Below are positions 40,960 through 52,900 of a DNA stretch of 64,000 nt, piece by piece. The notes under the pieces are model-generated. The model did no database searches. It was not told the DNA's origin and saw only the letters and a list, made by a program, of their open reading frames with translations. Source of the stretch: Diacronema lutheri (lineage: Eukaryota > Haptophyta > Pavlovophyceae > Pavlovales > Pavlovaceae); contig JAGTXO010000001.1 of NCBI GenBank assembly GCA_019448385.1, positions 1,860,001-1,924,000 on the forward strand, written 5' to 3'. The position numbers and the translations under genes are program-made. The number at the start of each line of letters is the position of its first letter. Position 1 is the first letter of the stretch.

Positions 40960-43900
40960 ATGGGCGACGCCACGTTCGAGCAGGAGCTGTTTGGCCGGCT
41001 CGTGCGCGCGACGCGGCTGAGCAACACGCTGCCCGCGCCCGGCGATGACCTCGAGTTCTGCGCCACGTTTCCTGGCTTCCGCCAGGCGCAGGCGGGCCTG
41101 CGCGGGCGCCTCGCGCGGATGATTGGCGCGGTGCTCTCGCTGCGCGGTGCGCAGCCGCCGGCCGGAGCGGCCGCCGACGACGAGTGGTACGAGCGCGTGG
41201 TGGACGCGTCGGACGGGATGCTCGAGGCGGCGGAGACGGCTTACGATGGTGCACGCGGCGTGAGCAACACCACGCACCACTCAATCGAGGGCGGGACGGC
41301 TGCTGGCGCGCGCGGCGCCGGGTCGACCGCTCACGCGTCGGGCACGGCGGTCGCCGCGCAGCACAAGCAGCTGCTCCGACCGCAGCTGCGCTGGAAGACG
41401 GCGGTGGACAACTCAGACGCACCGTTCGTTCCCAAGCTCACCTCCAAGCCCAACGCGCTCGTCCCGCTCGATGAGGCCATGGCGTACGCCGTCGCCGCGG
41501 CGAGCGCGACAGGCGGCGAGTGCGTAATGGCCGTTCAACGGCCGTCCGAGGGCCCGGGCGGGCCGGGCGCGCCGCCGTCGTCGGACCCGCACGCGGCGCG
41601 TGCGGCGGCGCTGCGTGCACACGCCTCCGCACTCGGCCTCGTCGGCGCCGCCGCCGGCGACGGCTCGACGCGGTCTGGCGCGCTCGGCCCGAACGCGGCC
41701 GGCGCGTACACGTTCGGCCACCCATACGACGCGGAGCTCGCGGCGTTCGCGCCGAGCGCGGAGCAGCTGCGCGTGCGGGCAGAGCAGCTGTATCGCCCGC
41801 TCCACGAGACGCCGTGCGAATGGGTCGACGACGAAGCGTCCCTCGAGCGCATGCTCGAACATCTGAGCGGACATGACGAGATCGCGCTCGACGTCGAGCA
41901 CCACTCGCTCCACTCGTACCGCGGCTTCTCGTGCCTGCTGCAGATCTCGAGCCGCGAGCGCGACTACCTCGTCGACGCGCTTGAGCTGCGCGACGGCCTC
42001 GGCGCGCTCAACGAGCTGCTCACCGATCCGCGCGTGACCAAGGTGTTGCATGGCTCCGACTCGGACGTCATCTGGCTACAGAGGGACCTCGGTCTGTACC
42101 TCGTCGGGCTCTTCGACACGGGGCAGGCGGCGCGCGCGCTCGGGCTCGAATCGGCCGGTCTCTCGTTCGTCCTCCGCTACTACTGCGGCGTGCACGCCGA
42201 CAAGAAGCTGCAACTCGCTGACTGGCGGCAGAGGCCACTCACCGCAGAGATGGCGGCGTATGCGCGCGCCGACACGCACTACCTTCTCTATGTCAAAGAC
42301 CGGCTCGTCAAGGCGCTCGCCGAGCACGACGAGAAGGCGCGGCGCGTGCCCGGCGCGCCCGACTCGCTCACGCGCGCCGTGTGGGACCGGTCGACTGCGC
42401 TCGCTCGCCAGTGCTACCGCGTCGAGCCCTTCGACCCTGCATCCCACCTCGCGCTGCTGCGCAAGGTCAGCACGCCGCTCACCCCCGCGCAAGTGGGCGT
42501 GCACCGCGAGCTCTTCGCGTGGCGCGACGCGCTCGCGCGCGAGCTCGACGAGTCGCCCGGCGCGGTGCTGCCCGCCTTTGTCCTCGTGCACCTTGCGGCG
42601 AACGTGCCCACGTCAGCGCACGCCGTCCTGTCGGCGTGGGAGGGTCGCGTGCGCTCGCCCATTCCGGCGCTCGTCCGCGCGCGCGCCGGCGAGATTGGCG
42701 AGCTCATTGCGCGTGCGCTTGACGGCGGCGGCGGCGGCGGCGGTGGTGACGGCGGCACGCGCGGCGGCGCGCGCGGAGCTCGGCGCGAGCAGCCGCAGCC
42801 GCAGCGGCAGCCGGTGGCAGCGGAGGCGGCGGACGGAGCGGTCGTAACCAAGGCGCGGCAGGGCAAACGCGACGCCGCGCCCGTCGCGCCGCGCGCGAGC
42901 ATGCTGGATGCGGCGCCGCGCGCTGGCCGCCCAGCGCGCGTCGCGCCCGCTGACGCTGCGCTCGCGAGCGCGCAGCCGGCAATGGCGCGCGCGTGGCACG
43001 TGGCGCCCGCCAGCGCGGTTCCGTCCATCCTTGCGCTGCACCTGCTCGGCGCGAGCGCCACGGTGAGCGCCGCGCGACCGGCGAGCGGGCGCGCTGCTCC
43101 GCCCGGCCGCCATGCCGCGTGCGCGCTCGCGTCCACGTGCGAGGAGGCGCCGCTTTGCGCGCTCGCCGCCGAGATGCACGCCTCGTTTGTCACACGGCCG
43201 CAATGGCGCACGCTCCGCAGCGACGCGCAGCAGCAGCAGCAGAAGAAGATGGATGAGACGGAGGAGATGGAAATGGGGATGGACGAGAACCAAACTGCGC
43301 CACGCACGGCCGCCGCGGCCCCTGCCGCGAGCGCACAGCTCGAGGACGCACGCGCAGCGGCAGGCCGCACGTGCATGGATGGTTACCCCGCCACGCAGCT
43401 TTCCGCCGCAGGTGCCGCGCCGGCTGGGCGCGGCCATGATGCAGTCGAATCGCCGTCTGCATTCAAGAAGGCGGCGTCGAGTGCAACGCCCTCCTCGCTC
43501 GTCGCGCGCTACGGCCACGCGCACAAGGCGGCGCGTGCGGAGCGCACAGACGGCGGGGCCGGCGCAGGCGCACATCGGGCCACTCCGCGCGCACCTGTCG
43601 AATCCGCGGCGGACGACGATGGCGGCGGCATCGGCGCGCGCGCTGCTGACTTTATGCGCACGATTGGCTGGCTGGCGCCCGCCACTGGAGGCGGCGAGCA
43701 GCCGCGACAGGCCGCCGACGGCGCACAGGATGGCGGCGCGCGGCCTCCACCCGCCGGCACGGCGGCCGGCAAGCGCGCCGCCTCCGATGTGGCTGAGCAC
43801 GGCGCAGCGCGCGGTGAAGAGGGTGAGCAGGAGCGCGAGGAAGGGAGCGGCGAGGACGCTGCCGACGACTTTTGGACATCGCCGTCGCATCTGCCGGCTG

Positions 43901-44067
43901 CGGCGCGCGCGCGCGGCCGCGGCGGCGGCCGCGGGAGGGGCGGCGCGGCCGACGGCAGGGGCGAAAAGCGGCAGCGGCCGGCCGGTCCGCGCAACGAGCC
44001 GCGCAACGCACCGGGCCCAATCAAGCGGCAGAACCAGCACAAGGGGCGCTCAGCCTCATTCAAGTGA
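40960..44067 (+). CDS. RRP6/EXOSC10-like 3'-5' exoribonuclease
   Basis: Nuclear-exosome-associated DEDDy exonuclease; 1,035 aa, single open frame. The N-terminal PMC2NT-like region includes FEQELFGRLVRATRLSNTLP. The exonuclease domain spans about 300-470: LDVEHHSLHSYRGFSCLLQI (D and E of ExoI), LHGSDSDVIWLQRDLGLYLV (ExoII D) and MAAYARADTHYLLYVKDRL (ExoIII D and Y). All four acidic residues and the Tyr are present, so it should be active. An HRDC domain follows at about 505-580 (VGVHRELFAWRDALARELDE). The last ~450 residues are Ala/Gly-rich and basic, with an RGG-like run and GEKRQRPAG near the end, as in EXOSC10 tails. Possible in-frame introns in the Ala-rich parts cannot be ruled out. Confidence 0.93.
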   Translation: MGDATFEQELFGRLVRATRLSNTLPAPGDDLEFCATFPGFRQAQAGLRGRLARMIGAVLSLRGAQPPAGAAADDEWYERVVDASDGMLEAAETAYDGARGVSNTTHHSIEGGTAAGARGAGSTAHASGTAVAAQHKQLLRPQLRWKTAVDNSDAPFVPKLTSKPNALVPLDEAMAYAVAAASATGGECVMAVQRPSEGPGGPGAPPSSDPHAARAAALRAHASALGLVGAAAGDGSTRSGALGPNAAGAYTFGHPYDAELAAFAPSAEQLRVRAEQLYRPLHETPCEWVDDEASLERMLEHLSGHDEIALDVEHHSLHSYRGFSCLLQISSRERDYLVDALELRDGLGALNELLTDPRVTKVLHGSDSDVIWLQRDLGLYLVGLFDTGQAARALGLESAGLSFVLRYYCGVHADKKLQLADWRQRPLTAEMAAYARADTHYLLYVKDRLVKALAEHDEKARRVPGAPDSLTRAVWDRSTALARQCYRVEPFDPASHLALLRKVSTPLTPAQVGVHRELFAWRDALARELDESPGAVLPAFVLVHLAANVPTSAHAVLSAWEGRVRSPIPALVRARAGEIGELIARALDGGGGGGGGDGGTRGGARGARREQPQPQRQPVAAEAADGAVVTKARQGKRDAAPVAPRASMLDAAPRAGRPARVAPADAALASAQPAMARAWHVAPASAVPSILALHLLGASATVSAARPASGRAAPPGRHAACALASTCEEAPLCALAAEMHASFVTRPQWRTLRSDAQQQQQKKMDETEEMEMGMDENQTAPRTAAAAPAASAQLEDARAAAGRTCMDGYPATQLSAAGAAPAGRGHDAVESPSAFKKAASSATPSSLVARYGHAHKAARAERTDGGAGAGAHRATPRAPVESAADDDGGGIGARAADFMRTIGWLAPATGGGEQPRQAADGAQDGGARPPPAGTAAGKRAASDVAEHGAARGEEGEQEREEGSGEDAADDFWTSPSHLPAAARARGRGGGRGRGGAADGRGEKRQRPAGPRNEPRNAPGPIKRQNQHKGRSASFK

Positions 44068-44540
44068 CGCACGGGCGTGAAAAGCCGACTCCGGCGCAAG
44101 GGCGTGGACATGAATCATCAGGCAGTGAGGATAACGTATAGATGGTCAAGCCAAATCCGATCAGGGGCACGATCGCGCCCCGAGTGCAGCGCGGGCCGTT
44201 CGGAAGGACGTCCTTGTGAGGGAGCTCTTCGCGTTTGGCGAGCGGGGGAGCACGACGCGCAGCGTTGCTGCGGCGGCGTGCGGGCGGCGAGCAGCGGTCG
44301 GGCTGCTCGCGACGAGGCCGGAGCAGACGGCGCCGTGGCCGCCGGCGCAGGTGACGCGCGCCGACGAGCCGTAGCGAGCGTCCGTGATCCGCACGGCGGT
44401 TGGAGCGGGCCGGCTGGTGCGGCGCGCTCGGCCACGGGTGGCGGCGTGCACGGTCGTGCCGCGCGCGGCACGCGTCGCCAGCCGCGCGCGACCTGGGCAG
44501 AGCCCGCAAAGCGTCGACCGCTGCGCGGCTCGGCCGTGCG
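44068..44540. other. convergent intergenic region, no gene recognised
   Basis: 473 bp between the RRP6 stop (+) and the stop of the giant Fanzor-bearing gene (-). It contains a less GC-rich patch (44085-44160, including gataacgtatagatgg) that could hold 3' ends. Short open frames exist on both strands but show no domain. No terminal inverted repeat or target-site duplication was recognised by eye. Confidence 0.5.
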
Positions 44541-46996
44541 TCAACGCCGGCCGCGCTTCGGCCCGCGCGCGCTGCCGCCGCCGGCACTGGCGCTGGCAGC
44601 TCCGCGGGCGGGGGTGCGGGCGCGAGAGCCGCCGCCGCCACCGCCGCCGCGCCCGCCGCCGTCGTCGCCACCGCCGTCGCCGCCGCCGCCTCCCCCGCCG
44701 TCATCGTCGTCGTCGCCGCCGCCGCCTCCGTCGCCGTCGCCGTCGCCGTCGCCCTCGCCGCCGCCGCCGTCGCCGCTGCCATCGTCGTCGTCGTCGTCGT
44801 CGCCCTCGTCGTCGCCCTCGTCGTCGCCGTCGCACTCGTCGTCGCAGTCGTCGCCCTCGCCGTGCACCATGCGCTCCTCACGCTCCCACACCTCGCCGCG
44901 CGCCCACCAGGCGAGCACGAGGGCAAAGCGCTCAGGCGTCGACGTGGTGTCGCGCCCGGCCGCGTGCGCCGCCATGTCGTGCACGTCGTAGAAGATGTTG
45001 CGCGCGGCGTTGTAGTCGCGGTGCACGGGCTTCTTGCCGCCGTTGCACGCCGGGCAGATGACGAGCGCGTGCACCGTGCGCGTGCCGCCCTTTGCCACTG
45101 GCAGGCGCGGGTTCTGCGCGAGCTCCGCGCCGCAGCGCTGCAGCCTGCCGCCCTTGGCGAGCCGCGGCATCGAGCAGTGCATCGACGTGTACGGCTCGGG
45201 CACGAAGACGGCCGCGACGCCGCGCCGCCGCAGCTCGCGCAGCAGCCCCACCTGGAAGGCGGGCGGCGCGCCCTTGGGCTGCGCGCCCTTGTGGTCGCGC
45301 AGCCACTTGCCCACGCACACGAGCAGCCGGTCGCGCGTCACGCCGTCGACACAGTGCGCCGCGATGAGCGCCTCGGCGACGCGCGCCGCGTTGGACCGCC
45401 CGCCGCTGTCGCGCCGCCAGCGCTCCTTCCGGCGCGCCGGCGCGTCGTACACGTGCTCGGCGGCGCGCTCGCGCACCCGCGCGCTCTCGCGGTGGAAGGC
45501 GATGTATTTGCCCGCGTCGAGCACCTTGGCGCTGTGCGCCTCGCCAAGCCGCGCCTCGTCCGCCTCCACGCTGAACTCCTCGCCGCGCCCGTCCTTGCGC
45601 ACGCGCCGCCGCGCCGCGTTGGTCTTGGCCGTCTCGCGCGCAAAGCCCGCGGCGCGCGCGCGCGCGCGCTGCGTGAACTGCCGCCAGACGGCCGCCCGCC
45701 CGACGTGCGCAGAGTAGGTGGTGATGTTGCCCATGTTCGGGTCGGCCGCGACGACGACCGCCGCCTCGACGTCGATCGCCCGCCGCAGCTCGGAGCCGAG
45801 CGCGACGGCGATGCGCCCGTCCGGCCGGCGCCAGCGGTGCAGGACGCCCGAGCCGCCGGCCGGCGCCTGCGCCTTCGGCACGAGGACGGTCCCGACGGCG
45901 TGCACGGCGACGCCATCTGTCACCACCGACTTGACGGGCTGCCGGCCCGGGAGCGGCACGCGCGGCAGCGGCGCGAGGCCAACCCACGAGCGCCGCGCGT
46001 GCCACGGCAGATCGGCCGGCGGCCGCTCGCGCCCGGCGTAGTCGAAGACGCGGTTGGAGATGTCGAAGCGCGTCGCAAAGACCGCGTACCTGACGCGCAC
46101 GTCCGACATCGGCGGGGTGTTGCCGTTTGTGCCTGTCCACTTGATCGGCTCGCCATCGTGGTCGCGCAGGTCCAGCGCCTTGAGCCGCGCGCGCAGCTCC
46201 TTGCGCTCGTCATCCGAAAGCGTCACCCAGATGGCGCTCGCGGCGAGGCGCACGTTGCGCGGCACCTGCGCGCAGCGCGCGGCGCGCGAGCGCGCGGGCG
46301 CGTGACCAACCTGGCCGCGGGGCGGCGCGCACGGCGGCGGCGCGCGCGCTTGGGCGCTCGGCGGCGGCAGCGGCAGCCACGCCTCGCGCGCACATTGTGC
46401 GTGCGCAGCGGCGCCACATTGTACCGCGGCGGCCGTCCGGTCAGCTGCGTGTGGATGTGCGCGAGCCGGCAGAGCAGCGCCTGCCCCTCGGCCACGTGCT
46501 GCAGGGTGCGGATCTGCACGAGGAAGTAGCGCGTCGTGTGCCGGTCGTAGTTCCACCTTTTCGTGGGCGTGCACTTGTAGTCGATCTTGTGGAGGACCAT
46601 GTCGGGCAGGTGGCGGTCGAGCGCGGCGGGGCAGCCGACGCGCGCGCCCTCCACGTCGCCGCGCAGCAGCCGCTCGCACAGCTCGCGCACGCGCGCGTTT
46701 CGCTGCATCTCGGGCAGCGCGACGAGCGCCTCGTCGCGCTCGACTGCCGCGCGGACGACGTCGCGGAGCAGCCCGTTCACGACGCGCGATGGATGCATCA
46801 GGCACGCGGTGGACACCTGCGTCGCCTCCGCCTCGAGGATCTCCGTGAGGCCCACCGCGCAGACGGGCTGGACGCCCTCGGCCATCTCGCCGACGGCGCG
46901 CGCCGTCGCCGCCTTGGTCTGCGCGGCGGCTTGCTCGGCGGGCTTGCCTCGGGGCGCTGCACCGTACGTGCTCTCGTCCTTGTGCCAGCCGATGGC
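44541..46996 (-). mobile_element. Fanzor (eukaryotic TnpB-like RNA-guided nuclease) region
   Basis: Fanzors are RuvC nucleases related to TnpB and Cas12, guided by an omega RNA. Catalytic pattern: VVVAADPNMGNITTYSAHV (RuvC-I Asp, plus-strand 45731-45748), VAAVFVPEPYTSMHCSMP (RuvC-II Glu, near 45195) and VHRDYNAARNIFY (RuvC-III Asp, near 45025). A four-Cys zinc knuckle is formed by the Cys of MHCS, the Cys of QRCG and CPAC. Family wedge/REC-like sequence starts upstream of the intron (HLPDMVLHKIDYKCTPTKRW, FLVQIRTLQHVAEGQALLCR) and continues SAIWVTLSDDERKELRARLK. No key residue is missing. The C-terminus carries a ~90-residue Asp/Gly tail. A guide RNA would be expected at or after the 3' end, but none could be identified by eye. 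Confidence 0.8.
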
Positions 46997-49900
46997 CGAG
47001 AAGATCGCACGGACGGTTCCCTTGTCCATCGTGGTCGACGTGTGCACGCTGGTCGACGGGCCGCCCGACGCCGCGCCGACGGCCTGCGCGCTCGCCACCG
47101 CAGCCTCGTCGCGCACCACCTTGTTGATGACGCGGTACGCCTGTGTCGTGAGCCTGTGCACGGCCGCCGCGATGCGCCGCAGCTCCTTCCGCGCACCGGG
47201 CTGCGCCGTCACCGCCTGCGGCCCCGCGTTGAGCGTCGAGCGCTTGACCACGAAGCCCGGGAGCACGCTGACGCGCGTGCGCGCCGTCGCGCCGCCGGCG
47301 GCGCGCGCGCTCGGCGCAGCGGGCTCGTCCACGCGCGCGCGCTCGACGCCGCGCGCGCGGGGAACGCTCGGCGCGCGCGCGCCCGCGGCGTCGCGCGCGC
47401 TCGCGGCGGCACCCGCCGCGGCGCGCTTGCCCGCGGCGCCCGACTCGCCGTGCGCGCGAAGCGGCGCCGACGCCAATGCCGACGCCGCGCCCGCGCCGCC
47501 GCTGCCGCTGCCCGATACGCCCGCGCGCCGCTTCTGCTCGTCGCGCGTCTTGCGGAACTGGGCGACGAGGTCGCTGCTCACGTTGGCCTCAGGCTCCCAC
47601 GTGTCGGCGCTCTCGTCGTAGCCCCGCCACCTGATCCGGAACTGGAACGTCACCTTCTTGCCCGCCTTGCGGCGCTCGTCGACGACCGCCTCGACCTCGT
47701 ACGTGCGCGCCTCCTCGTCGACGCTCGCGCCCGCCGCGCTCGCGCCCGTGTCCGGCCACCCAGCGACCGTGCCGCCCAGCCTCTCGGCGGCCGCGCGCAG
47801 CTGCCGCTCGCGCTGGGCGGCCGCGGCGCCTCGCGCGACCAGCGCGGGCAGCATGCCCGCGCCGCCCGCGAGGCCGTGCGCGCCGACGCTGGCGGTCATC
47901 AGCGCGTCGAGGCACGCGAACGTTGCGAGCGCACGCGCGCCATCGTCGCCGCCGCGCGGCTGCGAGCGCACGACGGGCGATGGCCGCGGCTCCCCCTCGG
48001 CCGCGAGCAGCGGCCAGATCGCACTGGCCAGCGCGACGGCATGCGCGCCGACCGCGACGGCCACGTCCGCGTCGAGCGGCGCAAAGTCGTAGCGCACGAG
48101 CGCGGCCGGGCGCGAGTCGTCCGTCGGCCGGTCGGCGACGAGCAGCCCGACCGGGCGCGGCGGCTCGCCGGACGGCGCGGCGACGGGCACGCAGAGGAGC
48201 ACGACGAGCAGGCGCGGCGTGCCGCCGAGCAGCGCGCGCGCGGCATCCGCCCCGTCGGCTCCGCCGCGCGCGGCCGCGGCGAGCAGCTCGGCCGCGCGCG
48301 TCGGGCCCAGCGCCGTGCGCGCGTCCTTGCGCGCGCGTGCGCGCGCCGTGTACGCGGCGCAGGCGTCGTCGAGCACCGCCGCGCTGGGCGCGGTGCCAGT
48401 CGTCGCCCACGCGCGCAGCGCGTCGCGCACCCGCGTGACGATCGCCTGGTCGACCGCCGCCTCGCCGGCAGCGTGCGCCGGCGCGCACGCCGGCGGTGCG
48501 GCGGCAGGCGCGAGCGCGGGCGCGCCGTCGGCGCCGTCAACGCCGACGGCGCCGTCGGCGCGCCGCCACGCGAGCTTCGCCTCGATCTGCTGCCGGACGG
48601 CGTGGCAGTGCCGGTCGATGCCGCGCGCGTCGTCGAGCGCGGCCAGCGCGTCCTCAGCGGCGGGACGGCCGCTCGCGTCCGCGACGGCCTGCAGGCAGAG
48701 CAGCGCGGCCGCACGCGCGTTGCACGCGCTCTGCGGCTCGGGCGCGAGCGCGAGCTCGAGCTCGAGCGGCGACGCGCCTCGCGCCGCGGCGATCGCGTCC
48801 ATCAGCACGTCCAACCGCTGCACCAGCGCCCTGTGCGCGTCGCGCGGCGCGCCCGTCGACGGCGCGCGCGAGCGCGTCGCCACGAGCCCGAGCGCGCGCG
48901 CCGGCGCGCCCGCCGGCGTGTGCAGCACGAGCAGCGCCGCGCCCGCCAAGCTCGCGTTGCGCGTGACGAGCGCGAAGATGCGCGTCGCTTCGTGCGCGCC
49001 CACCGACGCCCAGATCGCAGCGCGATCGGCGTCCGTCTGCGCGTCGCACAGGTCGCGCACGTCGTCCGGCGCGAGCAGCGCGCCGCCGCCGGCGGAGCGC
49101 GCGACGATCGCCCGCGCCTCCGCCACGAAGACGGCCTGCGGCAGGTCGGCGTGGCGCGCGTCGACGATGGCGCGCGTCGCGTGCACGCCGAGCTCCACGC
49201 CGCGGTAGAAGGCGCGCGCGTTGGCCGCGCGCGCGTGCGCCGGCCGTCCGTCCGCGTTGCGCCTCGCGCGCGCCTGCTTGCTCGTGCGCGCGAGGCCGTC
49301 GCGTGGCGGTGGCGGCAGCGTGGCGAGGAAGCGCGCGGCGGGCGGCGGCGCGCGCACGCCGCGCTGCCGCCGTGCGATGGCCGCGAGCCGCCGGCCCGCC
49401 GCGCTGCCGCCCGCGCCGACGTGCTGCCGGCGGCCGAGCGCCGCCGGTGGCGGCGGCGGCGGCGGCGCGGCGGCGGGCGGCGGCGCGACGGCGGGCGGCG
49501 GCGCGGCGGCGGGCGGCGGCGCGGCGGTGGGCGGCGGCGCGGCGGCGGGCGGCGGCGCGGCGGCGGGCGGCAGCGGCGGCGGCGCGGCGGCGACGGCAGC
49601 ACCAGTCGGCTTGTCCGCCCACGCACCCGAGACTCTGTCCCAGACCTTGCCCCATGGCGCGCGCCCACGCGGCCGCGCGAACTGCCCCGGCTCGAGCGCC
49701 TGGCCGCGCTTGGCGGCGGCGGCGGCGGCAGGGGGCGGGCGGCCGGCGCGCCAGTCGAAGACAGGTGCAACCGTGGCGGCAGGCGCCGAGTGCCGCGCGT
49801 CGGTCACAGAGCGCGTGGTGCGCGCGGCGACCGTGGCACGCCTGGCGGGCGGGCGGTGAGCAGCGCCCGCCGGCGCGCCGGCGGGCGCGGCCGCCTCGAG

Positions 49901-52900
49901 CCCGGCGGAGGCGCCGCGCTTGCGCTTGCGCGTGCCGCCGCGCGTGCGCCTGCGCGCGCGCCCGCCGCGCGCCCGTTCGGCCTGCGCGTCGCCAGCCGCG
50001 TCGCCGGCCGCGTCGCCGCGCCGCACGTAGACGACCGCGAACGCCTCCTCGCCGGTCCCGTCGACGCCGCCGCGCGCGCGGCGCAGGACCGACCGCCACT
50101 GCAGCCGCCGCGCGCGGCCGGGCTCGCACGCAAACCAGCGCCCACCGCGCCTGACGACGGCCACAAAGTCGTCGTCGCGCCGCCCGCGCCGGCGCGTGCG
50201 CAGCAGCACGCACTGCACGTCGAGCCAGCCCTCGTGCCAGTCGGCCGTGCTGGGGGCGACGCGAATCGACTGCGGGAGCTCGACGCCAAAGCCGGCGAGG
50301 CGCACGATGTGCGCGACGATGACGCTCGAAATGGCGGGGGCGCTCGACGGGTCGCCCGCTGCAGCGAGCACCGCCCCGCCCCAGTGCTCACGCGTGACGC
50401 AATCCGCGTCCTCGACGTGCACGTGCGCCACGCTCGCGCCGAGCTGGTGCAGCAACGCGCAGATGTCGGCGTCGACCGTCCTCTCCTCCTCGGCCGCCTC
50501 GGCCGTGCCGCGGGCGGCGGCGTCGCCTGCCGGCTGCCCGAGGTACGCGATCGCCCGCTCGACGGCCGCGCGCTCCGCACGCGCTGCGCTGTCGATCGCC
50601 GCATTGCCGACGGGCGCGCGCAGCGCCGCGATCGCGTCTTGCAACGCCGTCGCGTCGCCCGTCGCCGCCGCCGCCGTCACCGCCGCCGCGCTCGCGGTGC
50701 CGTGCGCGACGGCGTGCAGCGCGGCGGCGCGCGCGGCGGGGATGCGCCCGTCCAGCGCGAGCACGAGCGGCGGCCCGGCCGGCGTCTGCTGCCGCCGGTG
50801 CCGCCGGCTCGCAGCCGGGTGGTCGGCGCGCGCGCGCTCGAGCCGCGCGCGCCGCTCGACGACGCGCGCCCAGAAGGCCTGCACCCTCGGCTGCGCGAAT
50901 GCAAGCCAGCCGGCGCCGCGCGTCACGACGTGCACGACGATCCGGTCCTCGTGCCTGAGGTACTGCACGTAGAGCGCTTTGCGCACGCCGAGGACGTGCA
51001 TGCCGAGCTGCAGCTGATCGCGGTGCGGCTGCGGCGGCCCGTCCTCGTGCGCCGTGGCGCCCGCCTTGGTGAGCGTCTTCACCTCGACGAGGACCTGCTC
51101 GTTGTCTTCGGGGAGGATGGCGAGCCCGTCCGGCGAGAAGGCGAACGGCGCGCTCTTGTCGTGCGGGTCCGCACGCACCATCGGCAGGTTGCACACGACG
51201 GTGATGCCGTACGCGGCCGCCAGCTTGCGCAGCGCGACGGCCTCGCCGAGGATGCCCGCGGTCGTCGCCTTGGTCCGCACATCGCGCCGCCGCCGGTGCA
51301 CGTACTCGTCGGTGAGCGTCTCGTGCGCGACGCCGGCGTTGTCGTTCACGACGTCGCCAACCTTGCTGCCCGTGACCTCCTCCCATCGCTCGTCGTGCCA
51401 GCGCGGGCTGCGCTGCGCGGGCGCGCCCGCGCCGACGGCGTCGAGCACGCGGCGCAGCGCTGTGCCGTCGGGCGCAGCAGGCACGCGCGCGCGGTCCTGG
51501 GCCTCGCGAGCGTCGAGGACGCAGCCCGTAGTGGAATCTTGGGGTAGGTCGAGCTTGCTCGCCTCGCCGTAGCGGCTCTCCAGCTGGCGCGGTGCGTCGG
51601 CAGGGCCGCCGTCCGTGCGCGCACCCGACGCGCCCGCCAGTGCACGGGGCGCAGCGTCCGAGGCGCCCGCCGCGCCCGCGCCGCCGCCAATCGCGCCAGC
51701 GCACGCGCGCGCCGCGACCTGCGGACGGCCAGCCGCAGGGACCTCGTCCGCTCGGCCGGCCGCTGCGTCGGCCGTCCGCTTGGCCACCTCGCGCACGTCT
51801 CCGAGCGCGAGCGTGGCTGGCGCCGTCGAGCTCCCGTGGCGTTTGTTCCAAAACTCGAGCAGCCCGCCAAGGAAGGGCGTGCCCGTCGGGCGGTCCTCGG
51901 GCACCTCCGCCAGGATCGCGTCGACGCGCAGCGCGGCCGCCACATCGCAAAACGCGCGCGCGGCGCGCGCCATCCGCTCGGCGCGCGCGCCGCCGTCGTC
52001 CGCCGCGCGGCGGATGGCGTGGCTCACGTGCGCGACGCGGAGCGAGACGACGGCGTGCGCCGGCGCGTCGGCGCCCGTGCCGAGCGTGTGCCGCCGGATG
52101 GCCAGCTGCCCATCGCCCATGCGCGGCGGGAGCGACGCGCACGCCGCGACGGTCGTCTTGCCGGCCGCGCTGTCGCACAGCCAGCTCGCCTCGCCGCCGC
52201 CCGCAAACTCAAAGGTCGCGAAGCCCTCGCGGCCGAAAAGCGCGACGAAGTGGTCGAGCACCGCCTTGTTGATCGCGCGCGCCGCCGGCCGCGTCGATGC
52301 GCCGCGGGCAGCGCCACCCGCCGCGCCGCGCGCATCGCTGCACGTCGCAGGGCAGGTGCAGCCGGACGCGCGCACGCCGTCCGACCGCGTCCGCGGCAGC
52401 TCGAGCTCGCGCACCTTGGGGCAGAACCAGAGCGGGTTGGACGCCTCGAGGCACAGCACGACGAGCCGCCCGTCCGTGCCGGCCAGCGCGCGCGCGTCGC
52501 GCAGCAGCTCGACGGCGAGCTCGGACGTCGCCGCGTGCACCGCCGGCTCGCCCGTCGCGCGGTCGGGCGGGAAGAGGCCGCCGCCGACGAGCGGGCTGGG
52601 GCAGCGGCCGAGCATCACGAGCAGCGGCGGCGGCGGCGTCTGCGGCGCCTGCTGCCCGACCGCAGCCGCCGTCAGCCCGGCCAGGTCGGAGCTCGTGCGG
52701 AGGGCCTTGAGCGCGACGCGCGAGCCGGTGCCCGCCTGCTCGGAAAACGTGGCGAGCATGGCGCACGTGCTCGCCCTCGTGCCGCACTGCCAGCTGACGC
52801 GCGCGAGGAGGCCTTCCAGCGTGTCGTTTTCGCGCGGCCGCGTGACCGCGTCGAGCGCCGCCGAGTCGAGCTGGAGGCTGCCGGGCGTGACGCACAGCAC

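Noticed and set aside
46266-46805. Fanzor start at an ATG at 46805 within the 44541 frame
   Set aside because: The translation upstream of 46265 is Arg/Ala-rich, while the other frame carries protein-like sequence up to a clean donor at 46393.
46397-51547. 1,716-codon plus-strand open frame opposite the giant gene
   Set aside because: Arg/Ala-rich with no domain; it mirrors the minus-strand codons that encode the chromodomain and YqaJ region.
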